Source: Cryobacterium algoritolerans
Lineage (GTDB): Bacteria; Actinomycetota; Actinomycetes; Actinomycetales; Microbacteriaceae
Length of the DNA: 64,000 bases
NCBI RefSeq assembly: GCF_004402785.1
Contig: NZ_SOFP01000083.1
Coordinates: forward strand, 38,536-102,535
Direction of reading: 5' to 3'
Shown one piece after another: positions 36,187-44,069 of this stretch; the first letter of the stretch is position 1; every line of letters starts with the position of its first letter. A model generated the notes under the pieces. The model had not been told where the DNA came from. It searched no databases and saw only the letters and a list, made by a program, of their open reading frames with translations. Both the position numbers and the translations under genes were made by a program.

Positions 36187-38797
36187 CGACACCACCAGCG
36201 ACGGCACCCCCGGCGGCGATACCTCCGCGGCCAGCGGTGGCGACAGTCTGGTCACAGCGGCGGATGCCGAGGCCGCGGCCAAGCACCTCGTGCAGCACGG
36301 CCGGATCGACCAGGTCGATCTCCAGCTGGAGATGCAGCGCTCCTACCTCGACTACGCGATGAGCGTCATCGTCGGGCGCGCCCTGCCCGACGTGCGTGAC
36401 GGCATGAAACCGGTGCACCGCAGAGTCATCTACGCCATGTTCGACGGCGGTTACCGCCCCGACAAGGCATTCTCCAAGTGCGCCCGTGTAGTCGGCGACG
36501 TGATGGGTCAATTCCACCCGCACGGTGACTCCTCGATCTACGACGCGCTCGTGCGCCTCGTGCAGCCGTGGAGCCTCCGGTACCCGCTCGCCCTCGGCCA
36601 GGGAAACTTCGGTTCCCCCGGTAACGACGGCGCCGCCGCCCCGCGATACACCGAAACGAAGATGGCCCCGCTGGCCCTCGAGATGGTCCGCGACATCGAC
36701 GAAGACACCGTCGACTTCCAGGATAACTACGACGGACGCACGCTCGAACCGACAGTGTTGCCCGCCCGGTTCCCGAACCTGCTGGTGAACGGGTCGGTCG
36801 GCATCGCCGTCGGCATGGCCACCAATATTCCGCCGCACAACCTGCGCGAGGTGGCCGCGGGCGCCCTCTGGTACCTCCAGAACCCAGACGCGACCCGGGA
36901 CGAGCTTCTCGAAGCGCTTATCCTGCGCATCAAGGGACCGGACTTCCCGACCGGCGCGCAGATCCTCGGTATCAAGGGCATCCAGGATGCCTACCGCACC
37001 GGCCGCGGCTCCATTACCATGCGCGCCGTCGTGAGCATCGAGGAACTCCAGGGCCGCACCTGCCTTGTGATCACCGAACTGCCGTACCAGGTCAACCCCG
37101 ACAATCTCGCGATCAAGATCGCCGACCTGGTCAAGGACGGCAAGATCGCCGGGATCGCCGACATTCGCGACGAGACGTCCGGCCGCACCGGCCAGCGTCT
37201 CGTGATCGTGCTCAAGCGCGACGCGGTCGCAAAGGTCGTTCTCAACAACCTCTACAAGCACACCCCGCTGCAGGAGAACTTCGGCGCGAACATGCTCGCG
37301 ATCGTCGACGGCGTGCCGCGCACGCTGTCCCTCGACGGTTTCATCGCCGCGTGGGTCGCCCACCAGGTCGACGTCATCGTTCGGCGCACCCAATTCCGCC
37401 TGAACAAGGCCGAAGCGGACGCGCACATCCTCCGCGGTTATCTCAAGGCCCTCGACGCCCTCGACGAGGTGATCGCCCTCATCCGTCGCTCCCCGACGGT
37501 CGACGACGCCCGCACGGGGTTGATGGACCTGCTCGACGTGGACAAGCTCCAGGCCGATGCGATTCTGACCATGCAACTGCGCCGCCTCGCCGCCCTTGAG
37601 CGTCAGAAGATCATCGACCAGGCCGCCGAACTCGAACTGCAGATCGTCGAATTCAAGTCGATCCTGGCCAGTCCGCAGCGCCAGCGCACGATCATCAGCG
37701 AGGAACTGACCGAGATCACCGACAAGTTCGGCGATGTGCGGCGCACCGAGATCATGTTCGGCTTCGACGGTGATATGTCGGTCGAAGACCTCATCCCCGA
37801 AGAGGAAATGGTGGTCACCGTCACCCGCGGCGGCTACATCAAGCGCACCCGCAGCGACAACTACCGCAACCAGCACCGCGGCGGCAAGGGTGTCAAGGGC
37901 GCGCAGTTGCGCGCCGATGACGTGGTCGAGCATTTCTTCGTCACCACCACGCACCACTGGTTGTTGTTCTTCACGAACACGGGCCGGGTCTACCGGGCCA
38001 AGGCGTATGAGGCGCAGGAGTCAGGCCGCGACGCGAAGGGCCAGCATGTCGCCAACCTGCTCGCACTCCAGCCTGGCGAGGAGATCGCACAGATCCTCGA
38101 CATCCGCGACTACGGGGTTGCCCAGTACCTCACCCTTGCCACCAGGGACGGCCTGATCAAGAAGACCGCGCTGAGTGAATACGACACGAACCGCACGGGC
38201 GGGATCATTGCGATCAAACTCCGCGAGGGCGACGAACTCGTCTCCGCACTGCTCGTCGAAGAGGACTCCGACCTGCTGCTCGTCTCTCGCAAGGGCATGT
38301 CCATCCGGTTCACGGCGTCGGACGAAGCGCTGCGCCCGATGGGCCGGAGCACCTCCGGTGTGATCGGGATGCACTTCCGCGGCGAGGACAAGCTGCTCGA
38401 CGCATCTGTTGTCTCGGACGATGGGTATGTGTTCGTCGTTACCGAGGGTGGCTATGCAAAACGGACCGCCGCCGACCAGTACCGCCTGCAGAACCGCGGC
38501 GGGTTGGGCATCAAGGTTGCCAAGCTGAACGACGACCGAGGCGACCTGGTCGGCTCCCTCATCGTCGATGAGGAGGACGAGGTCCTTGTGGTTCTTGCCA
38601 GCGGCAAGGTGGTACGCTCTGACGTCGCCGAAGTCCCTGCCAAGGGACGGGACACGATGGGCGTCGTCTTCGCTAAGTTTGCGGATGAAGACCGGATCAT
38701 TGCCATAGCGAAGAACACCGAACGCAACCTGGTTGCCGAGATCATTGCGGCTGAACCGAGCGGCGATTCGGGAGAGGAAGAACCCGTAAATGAGTAG
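36176..38797 (+). CDS. gyrA: DNA gyrase subunit A
   Basis: The 873-residue breakage-reunion subunit starts at TTG 36176. A Gly/Thr/Ser-rich N-terminal extension of about 35 residues precedes the core ([20 protein letters not shown]). The catalytic tyrosine is Y158 in AAAPRYTE. The quinolone region reads [15 protein letters not shown]119 and D123 correspond to E. coli S83 and D87, both unmutated. The C-terminal domain has six blades and a GyrA-box-like segment [13 protein letters not shown]. No intein is present. It overlaps the DUF3566 gene by 8 nt. Confidence 0.98.
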   Translation: MTSDDTTSDGTPGGDTSAASGGDSLVTAADAEAAAKHLVQHGRIDQVDLQLEMQRSYLDYAMSVIVGRALPDVRDGMKPVHRRVIYAMFDGGYRPDKAFSKCARVVGDVMGQFHPHGDSSIYDALVRLVQPWSLRYPLALGQGNFGSPGNDGAAAPRYTETKMAPLALEMVRDIDEDTVDFQDNYDGRTLEPTVLPARFPNLLVNGSVGIAVGMATNIPPHNLREVAAGALWYLQNPDATRDELLEALILRIKGPDFPTGAQILGIKGIQDAYRTGRGSITMRAVVSIEELQGRTCLVITELPYQVNPDNLAIKIADLVKDGKIAGIADIRDETSGRTGQRLVIVLKRDAVAKVVLNNLYKHTPLQENFGANMLAIVDGVPRTLSLDGFIAAWVAHQVDVIVRRTQFRLNKAEADAHILRGYLKALDALDEVIALIRRSPTVDDARTGLMDLLDVDKLQADAILTMQLRRLAALERQKIIDQAAELELQIVEFKSILASPQRQRTIISEELTEITDKFGDVRRTEIMFGFDGDMSVEDLIPEEEMVVTVTRGGYIKRTRSDNYRNQHRGGKGVKGAQLRADDVVEHFFVTTTHHWLLFFTNTGRVYRAKAYEAQESGRDAKGQHVANLLALQPGEEIAQILDIRDYGVAQYLTLATRDGLIKKTALSEYDTNRTGGIIAIKLREGDELVSALLVEEDSDLLLVSRKGMSIRFTASDEALRPMGRSTSGVIGMHFRGEDKLLDASVVSDDGYVFVVTEGGYAKRTAADQYRLQNRGGLGIKVAKLNDDRGDLVGSLIVDEEDEVLVVLASGKVVRSDVAEVPAKGRDTMGVVFAKFADEDRIIAIAKNTERNLVAEIIAAEPSGDSGEEEPVNE

Positions 38798-39197
38798 TGT
38801 TGCAGAAAAGCTCGCCAAGAAATCAGGCCGGAGGCCCAGCGTGGGTAAGCAGGTGCGCCTCAAACTGGTGTACATCGACTTCTGGTCGGCCGTGAAGCTG
38901 TCGTTCCTGATCGCGCTGTGCCTGGGGATCGTGACAATCGTTGCGACCTTCCTGGTCTTCACCGTGCTGAACGGAACCGGGATCTTCGAGAAGGTCGACG
39001 CCCTGTACGCGGACATCGCCGGCTCGTCCGCGGACCTGGCCAGCATCCTGTCGATCGGCAACGTCATGGGCTTCGCCGTCGTCGTAGCCATCCTGAACAC
39101 CGTCGTCATTACGGCACTCGGCGCCGTTTATGCCGTGCTGTATAACCTGAGCGTCAAGATCACCGGCGGTTTGCTCGTCGGCTTCACGAACAACTAG
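38790..39197 (+). CDS. DUF3566 membrane protein
   Basis: The 135-residue protein has two hydrophobic helices ([24 protein letters not shown] and [27 protein letters not shown]), with [15 protein letters not shown] before the first. This is the actinobacterial DUF3566 family found just downstream of gyrA, like mycobacterial Rv0007. Function is unknown; coupling to gyrA is by overlapping start. An inverted repeat follows the stop. Confidence 0.9.
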   Translation: MSSVAEKLAKKSGRRPSVGKQVRLKLVYIDFWSAVKLSFLIALCLGIVTIVATFLVFTVLNGTGIFEKVDALYADIAGSSADLASILSIGNVMGFAVVVAILNTVVITALGAVYAVLYNLSVKITGGLLVGFTNN

Positions 39198-39205
39198 CGT
39201 CGACC

Positions 39206-39242
39206 TCTCCCAATGGGGCTGATTCTCGGCCCGATTGGGAGA
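39206..39242 (+). terminator. Hairpin after the gyrBA-DUF3566 operon
   Basis: Arms tctcccaat (39206-39214) and attgggaga (39234-39242) pair perfectly, with an inner ggggc/ggccc extension. It starts 9 nt after the DUF3566 stop. There is no clear T-run, so factor-independent termination is uncertain. Confidence 0.5.
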
Positions 39243-39280
39243 AACCGGCCGGATCCGGTAGTCTCAAATCTGCCCAATAG

Positions 39281-39354
39281 GGGGATATAGCTCAGTTGGT
39301 TAGAGCGCTTCGCTGATAACGAAGAGGTCCCAGGTTCAAATCCCGGTATCCCCA
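39281..39354 (+). tRNA. tRNA-Ile (GAT anticodon)
   Basis: The 74-nt tRNA has acceptor GGGGATA/TATCCCC plus discriminator A, D arm GCTCAGTTGGTTAGAGC, anticodon stem CTTCG/CGAAG with loop CTGATAA, and T arm CAGGTTCAAATCCCG. It sits 83 nt after the DUF3566 gene, the conserved spot after gyrA. Confidence 0.97.
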
Positions 39355-39424
39355 CGTATTACTGCAAGACACGTAGTGCTGCGGAACAGGTAGTACTGCA
39401 ACCCACACGTCCCCGTGATCATGC

Positions 39425-39497
39425 GGGGCCATAGCTCAATTGGTAGAGCGCCTGCTTTGCAAGCAGGAGGTCCGGGGTTCGATTCCCCGTGGCTCCA
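39425..39497 (+). tRNA. tRNA-Ala (TGC anticodon)
   Basis: The 73-nt tRNA has acceptor GGGGCCA/TGGCTCC plus A, D arm GCTCAATTGGTAGAGC, anticodon stem CCTGC/GCAGG with loop TTTGCAA, and T arm CCGGGGTTCGATTCCCCG. It is 70 nt after tRNA-Ile and probably co-transcribed with it. Confidence 0.97.
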
Positions 39498-39740
39498 CAA
39501 AAAAGAACGACCGTCTCCTCGTTGTGGGAAGGGGAGTTTTTCCTGTGGGGAAACCCGCGGGTCGAACGCGTTATGCCCCCGGGTCTCCAGAGGTTCTCAG
39601 GCGCTGTGTGCGGATTGTGGCCCTGTTCCGGGCCGACGCACCGGTACAACGCCCTGCAAGCATGACCTGGATCCATGCGCGGGCTTCAGGAGTCGAATGA
39701 GGGCCCGGGTGGCCGGGGGATCGACCGGGTTGCGGTGACG

Positions 39741-39840
39741 GTGGTCGTGCCGCCTGTCGAGACCACGCCCAGCCGTCCCGTGGATCCGTGTCGTGTTCCG
39801 CAGTGCCTTATTTTCACGGGGGTCTCGACAAGCTCGACCA
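39741..39840. repeat. REP-like inverted repeat, intergenic copy
   Basis: The left arm 39741-39766 (gtggtcgtgccgcctgtcga then gaccac) and right arm 39820-39840 (ggtctcgacaagctcgacca) are inverted relative to each other with a roughly 53-nt spacer. The same arms, with a shorter spacer, occur in recF at 33143-33200. Confidence 0.82.
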
Positions 39841-39895
39841 GCCGTGCGGGGTCGACTACCGGTGCAGACTCGCGGGCCGGGTGGCTTGGGGGCAC

Positions 39896-39934
39896 AGGGA
39901 AGGGCCCGCATCCAATGGATGCGGGCCCTTCCCT
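39896..39934 (-). terminator. 19-bp perfect hairpin after the 175-residue protein gene
   Basis: Arms 39896-39914 and 39916-39934 are perfectly complementary, with only one base between them. It starts 14 nt past the stop of the minus-strand gene at 39949. No T-run follows on either strand, so it may act as an mRNA 3' stabiliser or a weak bidirectional terminator. Confidence 0.6.
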
Positions 39935-39948
39935 GGGAAATCGGAGGA

Positions 39949-40476
39949 CTAATCCTCGACGGAGGCAGCGGCTGCAGGCTCGTCTTCAGCCACCCAGAGC
40001 TCGTCGTCGGCACGGAACGTCTGCCAGACGGCGTAGGCGACTCCGAGAGCGGCTGCGAGTCCCACTCCGATCGCGATGTAGCTGCCGGCGCCGAGGCCCT
40101 TCTTCTCGATCACGACAGGCTTCTGGAACCGCACCCGGTTGATCGCAGCGCGCACACGTGCGTCGCGAGCGACGTCGCCGACGCTCATCACGGTGCCGAT
40201 CGCGGTGCCGAGGCCCGGGAGGACCTTATCGACGACCTGGTGTCGCACGCCCTCGGCCAGGTCCTGCGTGGCCTGCACGCTCGGTCGGAGAATGTTCTCG
40301 TAGCTCTCGCGAACCCGGGGAACAACTTCCTCACGGGTGAGGACCCCGGCCTGCCGGCCAGCCTCGCGCGCAATCGCGTTCGCGCGCTCAAGAACTTCCT
40401 GTTGGTGGTTCCACAATTCGTCCGCGCTCTTGCGCAGCTGTGTTAGTTCCTTGCGGCGCTTGCGTGACAGGCTCAT
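39949..40476 (-). CDS. Conserved hypothetical single-helix membrane protein
   Basis: The 175-residue protein begins MSLSRKRRKELTQLRKSADELW. A charged helical, probably coiled-coil, region spans residues about 8-60. One hydrophobic helix near the end (GSYIAIGVGLAAALGVAYAVWQTF) is followed by an acidic tail (DDELWVAEDEPAAAASVED). I do not recognise a named family. The position between tRNA-Ala and ppiA matches mycobacterial Rv0008c, also a small membrane protein. GGAGGGTCCAG precedes the ATG region, supporting translation. Confidence 0.75.
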   Translation of the reverse strand: MSLSRKRRKELTQLRKSADELWNHQQEVLERANAIAREAGRQAGVLTREEVVPRVRESYENILRPSVQATQDLAEGVRHQVVDKVLPGLGTAIGTVMSVGDVARDARVRAAINRVRFQKPVVIEKKGLGAGSYIAIGVGLAAALGVAYAVWQTFRADDELWVAEDEPAAAASVED

Positions 40477-40603
40477 CTGGACCCTCCATCGATGTCATGT
40501 GGCTAACTCCCTCCATCTTGCCACGCAATCGACTGTGAGGGCTCTGGGTATCCCCTGTTGGGCAGTCAGATTGAGTCAATCCTGCTGTGCAAGAATTGGA
40601 TCC

Positions 40604-41143
40604 ATGTCAAAGCACACTGCCGTCGCCACGCTCAATACCACCCTCGGGCCGATCAAGGTCAACCTCTTCGGCAATCACGCGCCGAAGACCGTCAAGAACT
40701 TCGTCGGTCTCGCGACCGGCGAGATCGAGTGGAAGCACCCCGCCACCGGTCAGGTTTCGAAGGCCCCCCTCTATGACGGAACCGTCTTCCACCGCATCAT
40801 CAAGGACTTCATGATCCAGGCCGGCGACCCGCTCGGCCAGGGCACCGGCGGACCGGGCTACCAGTTCGACGATGAGATCAGCCCCGACCTCGACTTCACC
40901 CAGCCCTACGTGCTCGCCATGGCGAACGCCGGCCTCCAGGGTGGCCACGGCACCAATGGTTCGCAGTTCTTCATCACCGTCGTGCCGACCACCTGGCTCC
41001 AGGGCAAGCACACCATCTTCGGCGCAGTCGAAGACGAAGCCTCCCGCTCCATCGTCGAAAAGCTGGCCACGGTTGCCACCGACGGTCGTGACCGTCCCCT
41101 CATCGAGGTCGTCATCGAGAGCGTCACCGTCGAGCAGGTCTAG
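40604..41143 (+). CDS. ppiA: Peptidyl-prolyl cis-trans isomerase, cyclophilin type
   Basis: The 179-residue cytosolic cyclophilin has FHRIIKDFMIQAGDPLGQGTGGPGYQFDDE, LAMANAGLQGGHGTNGSQFFIT, and the Trp-containing WLQGKHTIFGAV. The catalytic Arg is in FHRII. No signal peptide is seen. There is no Shine-Dalgarno; AAGAAT (40591-40596) lies 7 nt before the ATG, hinting at a leaderless mRNA. Confidence 0.95.
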   Translation: MSKHTAVATLNTTLGPIKVNLFGNHAPKTVKNFVGLATGEIEWKHPATGQVSKAPLYDGTVFHRIIKDFMIQAGDPLGQGTGGPGYQFDDEISPDLDFTQPYVLAMANAGLQGGHGTNGSQFFITVVPTTWLQGKHTIFGAVEDEASRSIVEKLATVATDGRDRPLIEVVIESVTVEQV

Positions 41144-41155
41144 GCACCATCAGCC

Positions 41156-41989
41156 ATGAGTGACCTGCCCGGTGCCGCCGCGAATTCCTGCTACCGGCAT
41201 CCGGGCAGGCAGAGCTTCGTGCTCTGCCAACGCTGCGGCCGCACCATCTGCCCCGATTGCCAGACCCAGGCCGCGGTCGGCGTGATCTGCCCCGAGTGCA
41301 TGAAGGAGCAGCGCAGGAACGCGCCCCGGACCAAACCGGCCTTGTTGACCCGGCTCGGGGGCGCGGGCAGCCCAACCGTCACCTACGGCATCATCGGTGT
41401 CACATTCGCCGTTTACGTGGTGCAGTTCCTCCTCGGCGGCAGCATCACCGGCCTCCTGCTCTACGCCGGCGCCTATTCCTACCCGGCCAATTTCGAGCCG
41501 TGGCGGATGCTGACAACCGCCCTCGTGCACGGCTCGATCCTGCACGTGGCACTCAACATGTACACCCTGTGGATCTTCGGACAGATCCTCGAAGGAATGC
41601 TCGGCCGGGGTCGGTACTTCGCGCTCTACATTCTCAGCGGCCTGGCCGGGTCCCTGGGTGTGCTCTTCCTGGCCGACCCCGGCGTACCGGTCGTCGGTGC
41701 ATCCGGGGCCATCTTCGGTTTGATGGGGGCGTTCCTCGTCATCCAGCGCCGGCTGGGCGGCAATTCGACCCAGCTGCTGGTCCTGGTCGGCATCAACCTC
41801 GTGATCGGCTTCATCCCCGGGTTGGGCATCGCATGGCAGGCCCACGTGGGCGGTTTGATCGGCGGCGCGGTCATCGGCCTGATCTACGTGCAGACCCGGC
41901 GGATCAGGGATCAGCGGCTGCAGACCGGTTTGATCGTCGCCTTCGGAGCGCTCCTGGTGGCCCTCAGCTTCGCCAAGTTCCTGGCCTAG
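41156..41989 (+). CDS. Rhomboid family intramembrane serine protease with N-terminal zinc finger
   Basis: The 277-residue protein has an N-terminal Cys-rich module (CYRHPGRQSFVLCQRCGRTICPDC and later CPECMKEQ), followed by a six-helix rhomboid core. The catalytic serine is S183 in GASGAIFGLMGA and the histidine is H230 in WQAHVGGLIGG. The oxyanion-loop His/Asn are in LHVALNMYTLWIFG. Such rhomboids cleave membrane substrates. It is 12 nt after ppiA and convergent with crgA. Confidence 0.93.
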   Translation: MSDLPGAAANSCYRHPGRQSFVLCQRCGRTICPDCQTQAAVGVICPECMKEQRRNAPRTKPALLTRLGGAGSPTVTYGIIGVTFAVYVVQFLLGGSITGLLLYAGAYSYPANFEPWRMLTTALVHGSILHVALNMYTLWIFGQILEGMLGRGRYFALYILSGLAGSLGVLFLADPGVPVVGASGAIFGLMGAFLVIQRRLGGNSTQLLVLVGINLVIGFIPGLGIAWQAHVGGLIGGAVIGLIYVQTRRIRDQRLQTGLIVAFGALLVALSFAKFLA

Positions 41990-42004
41990 GTTCCGGCTTT
42001 GAAG

Positions 42005-42050
42005 TTATCCACAGCTGTTTCCACATGGGGATAATTACACGGGTGTAATT
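42005..42050. promoter_or_regulatory. Solitary DnaA box and 8-bp palindrome between rhomboid gene and crgA
   Basis: A perfect TTATCCACA lies at 42005-42013, followed by aattacac-gg-gtgtaatt at 42033-42050. This lies between two convergent genes, so a transcriptional role is unlikely. It may be a DnaA titration site or a weak bidirectional terminator hairpin. Confidence 0.4.
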
Positions 42051-42071
42051 GTCTCGCCTGAATGGGGGTGG

Positions 42072-42317
42072 TCAGCGCCAACGGGTCGTCATCAGGAAGC
42101 CGATGAAGGCGATCCCGAAGCCGACCAGGATGTTCCACGAACCGAGCGAGGCGACCGGAAGGGTGCCCTGACTCACGTAGAAAACGATGATCCAGGCGAG
42201 GCCGATCAGCATGAAGCCGAACATGACCGGTTTGAACCAGACGGCATTCGGAGCTTCCTCGCCAGAGCGAACGACCTCGGTACGGGCGGGCTTGGTGCGG
42301 GGATTCGTGCGTGCCAT
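42072..42317 (-). CDS. crgA: Cell division protein CrgA
   Basis: The 81-residue protein has two hydrophobic helices (WFKPVMFGFMLIGLAWIIVFYVS and WNILVGFGIAFIGFLMTTRW) and the conserved AGVWFKP-like entry (NAVWFKPVMFG). CrgA interacts with FtsZ, FtsQ and PBPs at the actinobacterial divisome. ATG 42317 is chosen for length; TAGAAT (42325-42330) is exactly 7 nt upstream on the minus strand, so the mRNA is likely leaderless. Confidence 0.93.
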   Translation of the reverse strand: MARTNPRTKPARTEVVRSGEEAPNAVWFKPVMFGFMLIGLAWIIVFYVSQGTLPVASLGSWNILVGFGIAFIGFLMTTRWR

Positions 42318-42400
42318 GCCTGCGATTCTAGCCTGAATGCCTGTTCCCGCTCGCAGTCGACTCGTCAACGTGCTGCCCTGCGCCGATTAGAATCGAGACC

Positions 42401-43240
42401 ATGTCCGACCGAGACGATCAGCCCGCCGCGGAAGAGACCCGCCGCGGGCGCCGACGTCACCGCCCGCGGGGCCGGATCAGTGTCGCCGGGGTGCTCGGCG
42501 AACTCCTCATCTCGGCGGGCGTGCTCGGCGAACTCCTCATCTCGGCGGGCGTGCTCGTGCTCCTGTTCCTCGGCTGGCAGCTGTGGTGGAACGACGCCGT
42601 CATGGCCGGGTCGCAATCCAGCGCCGCCGCGGAGATCAGCCGGAACTGGATCGAACAGGATCGCCTCGCCAGGGGCCACACGGCCCTACCAACGCCGGAG
42701 CCGACCGGTTTCGGCGATCCGGTGGTAGCGGGAGCGCCGCGGTCGACGGATGCCTTCGCCGTGCTCTACGTGCCGCGCTTCGGCGCCGACTACCACCGGT
42801 CGATCGCCGAGGGAGTAGGGCTGGATGTGCTCAATAGTCCTCAGCTCGGAATCGGGCACTACCCGGGGACTCAAATGCCCGGTGAGGTCGGCAACTTCGC
42901 CGTCGCCGCACATCGCAGTGCCAACGGCGGCGGCATGCACCTGATCCATGAGTTACAGCTCGGCGATCCTATCTATGTGCAGACCAGCGACGGGTTCTAC
43001 ACCTACCGATTCCGCGACCTCGAATACGTTTCCCCGGCCACCGTCGAGGTTCTCGACCCTGTGCCGCACCGCCCTGATGCGACCGCGGTGGACCGCATCG
43101 TCACCCTGACCAGTTGCAACCCGTTCTATTCCACGGCCGAGCGCATCATCGCCTACGGCGTGTTCGAGTCCTGGCAGCCCACGTCCGCCGGCGCTCCGGC
43201 CGCACTCGCCACCATCATCGCCGCCCAGGCGCAGGGTTAG
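42401..43240 (+). CDS. Class E sortase
   Basis: The 279-residue protein has an Arg-rich cytoplasmic start, a membrane helix (about residues 29-60), and a sortase barrel. Catalytic residues are H171 in VAAHRSAN, C239 in TLTSC and R248 in STAERII. LPxTG-like proteins or pili are the likely substrates. The helix contains an exact 10-residue duplication (VLGELLISAG twice) from a 30-bp DNA repeat. TAGAAT (42388-42393) is 7 nt before ATG, suggesting leaderless transcription. Confidence 0.93.
   Translation: MSDRDDQPAAEETRRGRRRHRPRGRISVAGVLGELLISAGVLGELLISAGVLVLLFLGWQLWWNDAVMAGSQSSAAAEISRNWIEQDRLARGHTALPTPEPTGFGDPVVAGAPRSTDAFAVLYVPRFGADYHRSIAEGVGLDVLNSPQLGIGHYPGTQMPGEVGNFAVAAHRSANGGGMHLIHELQLGDPIYVQTSDGFYTYRFRDLEYVSPATVEVLDPVPHRPDATAVDRIVTLTSCNPFYSTAERIIAYGVFESWQPTSAGAPAALATIIAAQAQG
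42491..42550. repeat. Exact 30-bp tandem duplication in the sortase gene
   Basis: Positions 42491-42520 and 42521-42550 are identical. The duplication adds 10 in-frame residues, including a second Glu, to the N-terminal membrane segment. Confidence 0.95.
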
Positions 43241-43248
43241 GGGACACC

Positions 43249-43410
43249 GTGTACGCAGCGCTCTGGCGGATTCTCCCCGGCCCGGTCTGGATTCGCCTCC
43301 TGCTCCTGCTCGTCCTGCTGGCCGGCCTGCTCCTCATTCTCTCGACCTGGGTGTTTCCCTGGGTGGACTCGATCGTCAACAACCAGGAAGCCACGGTGGG
43401 AACCCCATGA
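43249..43410 (+). CDS. Small single-helix membrane protein
   Basis: The 53-residue protein starts at GTG 43249 (MYAALWRILPGPVWIR), has one strong helix (LLLLLVLLAGLLLILSTWVFPWV) and ends with a short extracytoplasmic tail. The start is 9 nt after the sortase stop with AGGGG upstream, and its stop overlaps the next ATG by 4 nt (ATGA). The tight coupling on both sides supports a real gene. Function is unknown; it may assist the sortase. Confidence 0.82.
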   Translation: MYAALWRILPGPVWIRLLLLLVLLAGLLLILSTWVFPWVDSIVNNQEATVGTP

Positions 43411-44045
43411 CCCGCATACTCGTCATCGACAACTACGACAGTTTCGTCTACACCCTCAACGGGTACCTGATGGAACTGGGCGCCGAGACGGTGGTGCTGC
43501 GTAACGACGCCTTCGCTGACGCGGATGCCGCCTCCCGGATCGCCGAGTACGACGGTGTGCTGCTTTCACCCGGCCCGGGGAAGCCGGCTGACGCCGGGGT
43601 ATCGGTCCCGATCGTGCGGGCAGCGCTGGAGTCCGGTCTGCCCCTGTTCGGCGTCTGCCTGGGCCACCAAGCCATCGCGGAGGCCCTCGGTGCCACGGTG
43701 ACGAACGCCGATGAACTCATGCACGGCAAGACGAGCCTGATCACCCACGACGACAGTGCCCTCTACGAGGGCGTGCCGCAGCCATTCACAGCCACCCGGT
43801 ATCACTCGCTTGCGGTGGTCGACTCGACCGTTCCGGACGACCTGATCGTGTCTTCACGCACCCAGGGCGGCGTGATCATGGGCCTCCGGCACGTCTCCGC
43901 CCCTATCCTTGGCGTGCAGTTCCATCCCGAATCGGTGCTGACCGAGGGCGGTTACCGGATGCTGGGCAACTGGCTGGCGCTGGCCGGCCTACCGGAGGCG
44001 AAAGAGACCGCGAAGGGCCTCACGCCCATGCTGAAGCTCAGCTAG
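43407..44045 (+). CDS. pabA: Glutamine amidotransferase of anthranilate/aminodeoxychorismate synthase
   Basis: The 212-residue class I amidotransferase supplies ammonia to TrpE- or PabB-type partners. The triad is C in FGVCLGHQAIAEALG and H plus E in LGVQFHPESVLTEGG. VIDNYDSFVYTLNGYL is the family N-terminus. Mycobacterial Rv0013 (trpG) occupies the same place and serves both folate and tryptophan. No partner synthase gene is nearby, so which pathway it serves is undecided. Confidence 0.92.
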   Translation: MTRILVIDNYDSFVYTLNGYLMELGAETVVLRNDAFADADAASRIAEYDGVLLSPGPGKPADAGVSVPIVRAALESGLPLFGVCLGHQAIAEALGATVTNADELMHGKTSLITHDDSALYEGVPQPFTATRYHSLAVVDSTVPDDLIVSSRTQGGVIMGLRHVSAPILGVQFHPESVLTEGGYRMLGNWLALAGLPEAKETAKGLTPMLKLS

Positions 44046-44069
44046 CAGCCGACGCGGGGCGAGGCACGG

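Larger units (their letters stand above)
39498..39948. other. Intergenic region with REP-like element and hairpin
   Basis: This 451-nt stretch has no convincing gene. It contains a T-containing hairpin-like segment just after tRNA-Ala (39500-39545), a REP-like inverted repeat (39741-39840) and a 19-bp-arm hairpin (39896-39934) just before the stop of the minus-strand gene. Confidence 0.65.

Noticed and set aside
34522..36282. 586-codon minus-strand frame within gyrB
   Set aside because: Antisense shadow of gyrB with Val/Leu/Gly-Asp-rich low-quality protein; gyrB motifs are complete on the other strand.
36530..36570. Quinolone-resistance change in gyrA
   Set aside because: Residues equivalent to E. 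coli Ser83 and Asp87 are Ser119 and Asp123, the sensitive form.
36143..37957. 604-codon minus-strand frame within gyrA
   Set aside because: Antisense shadow of gyrA; no motifs and gyrA is intact.
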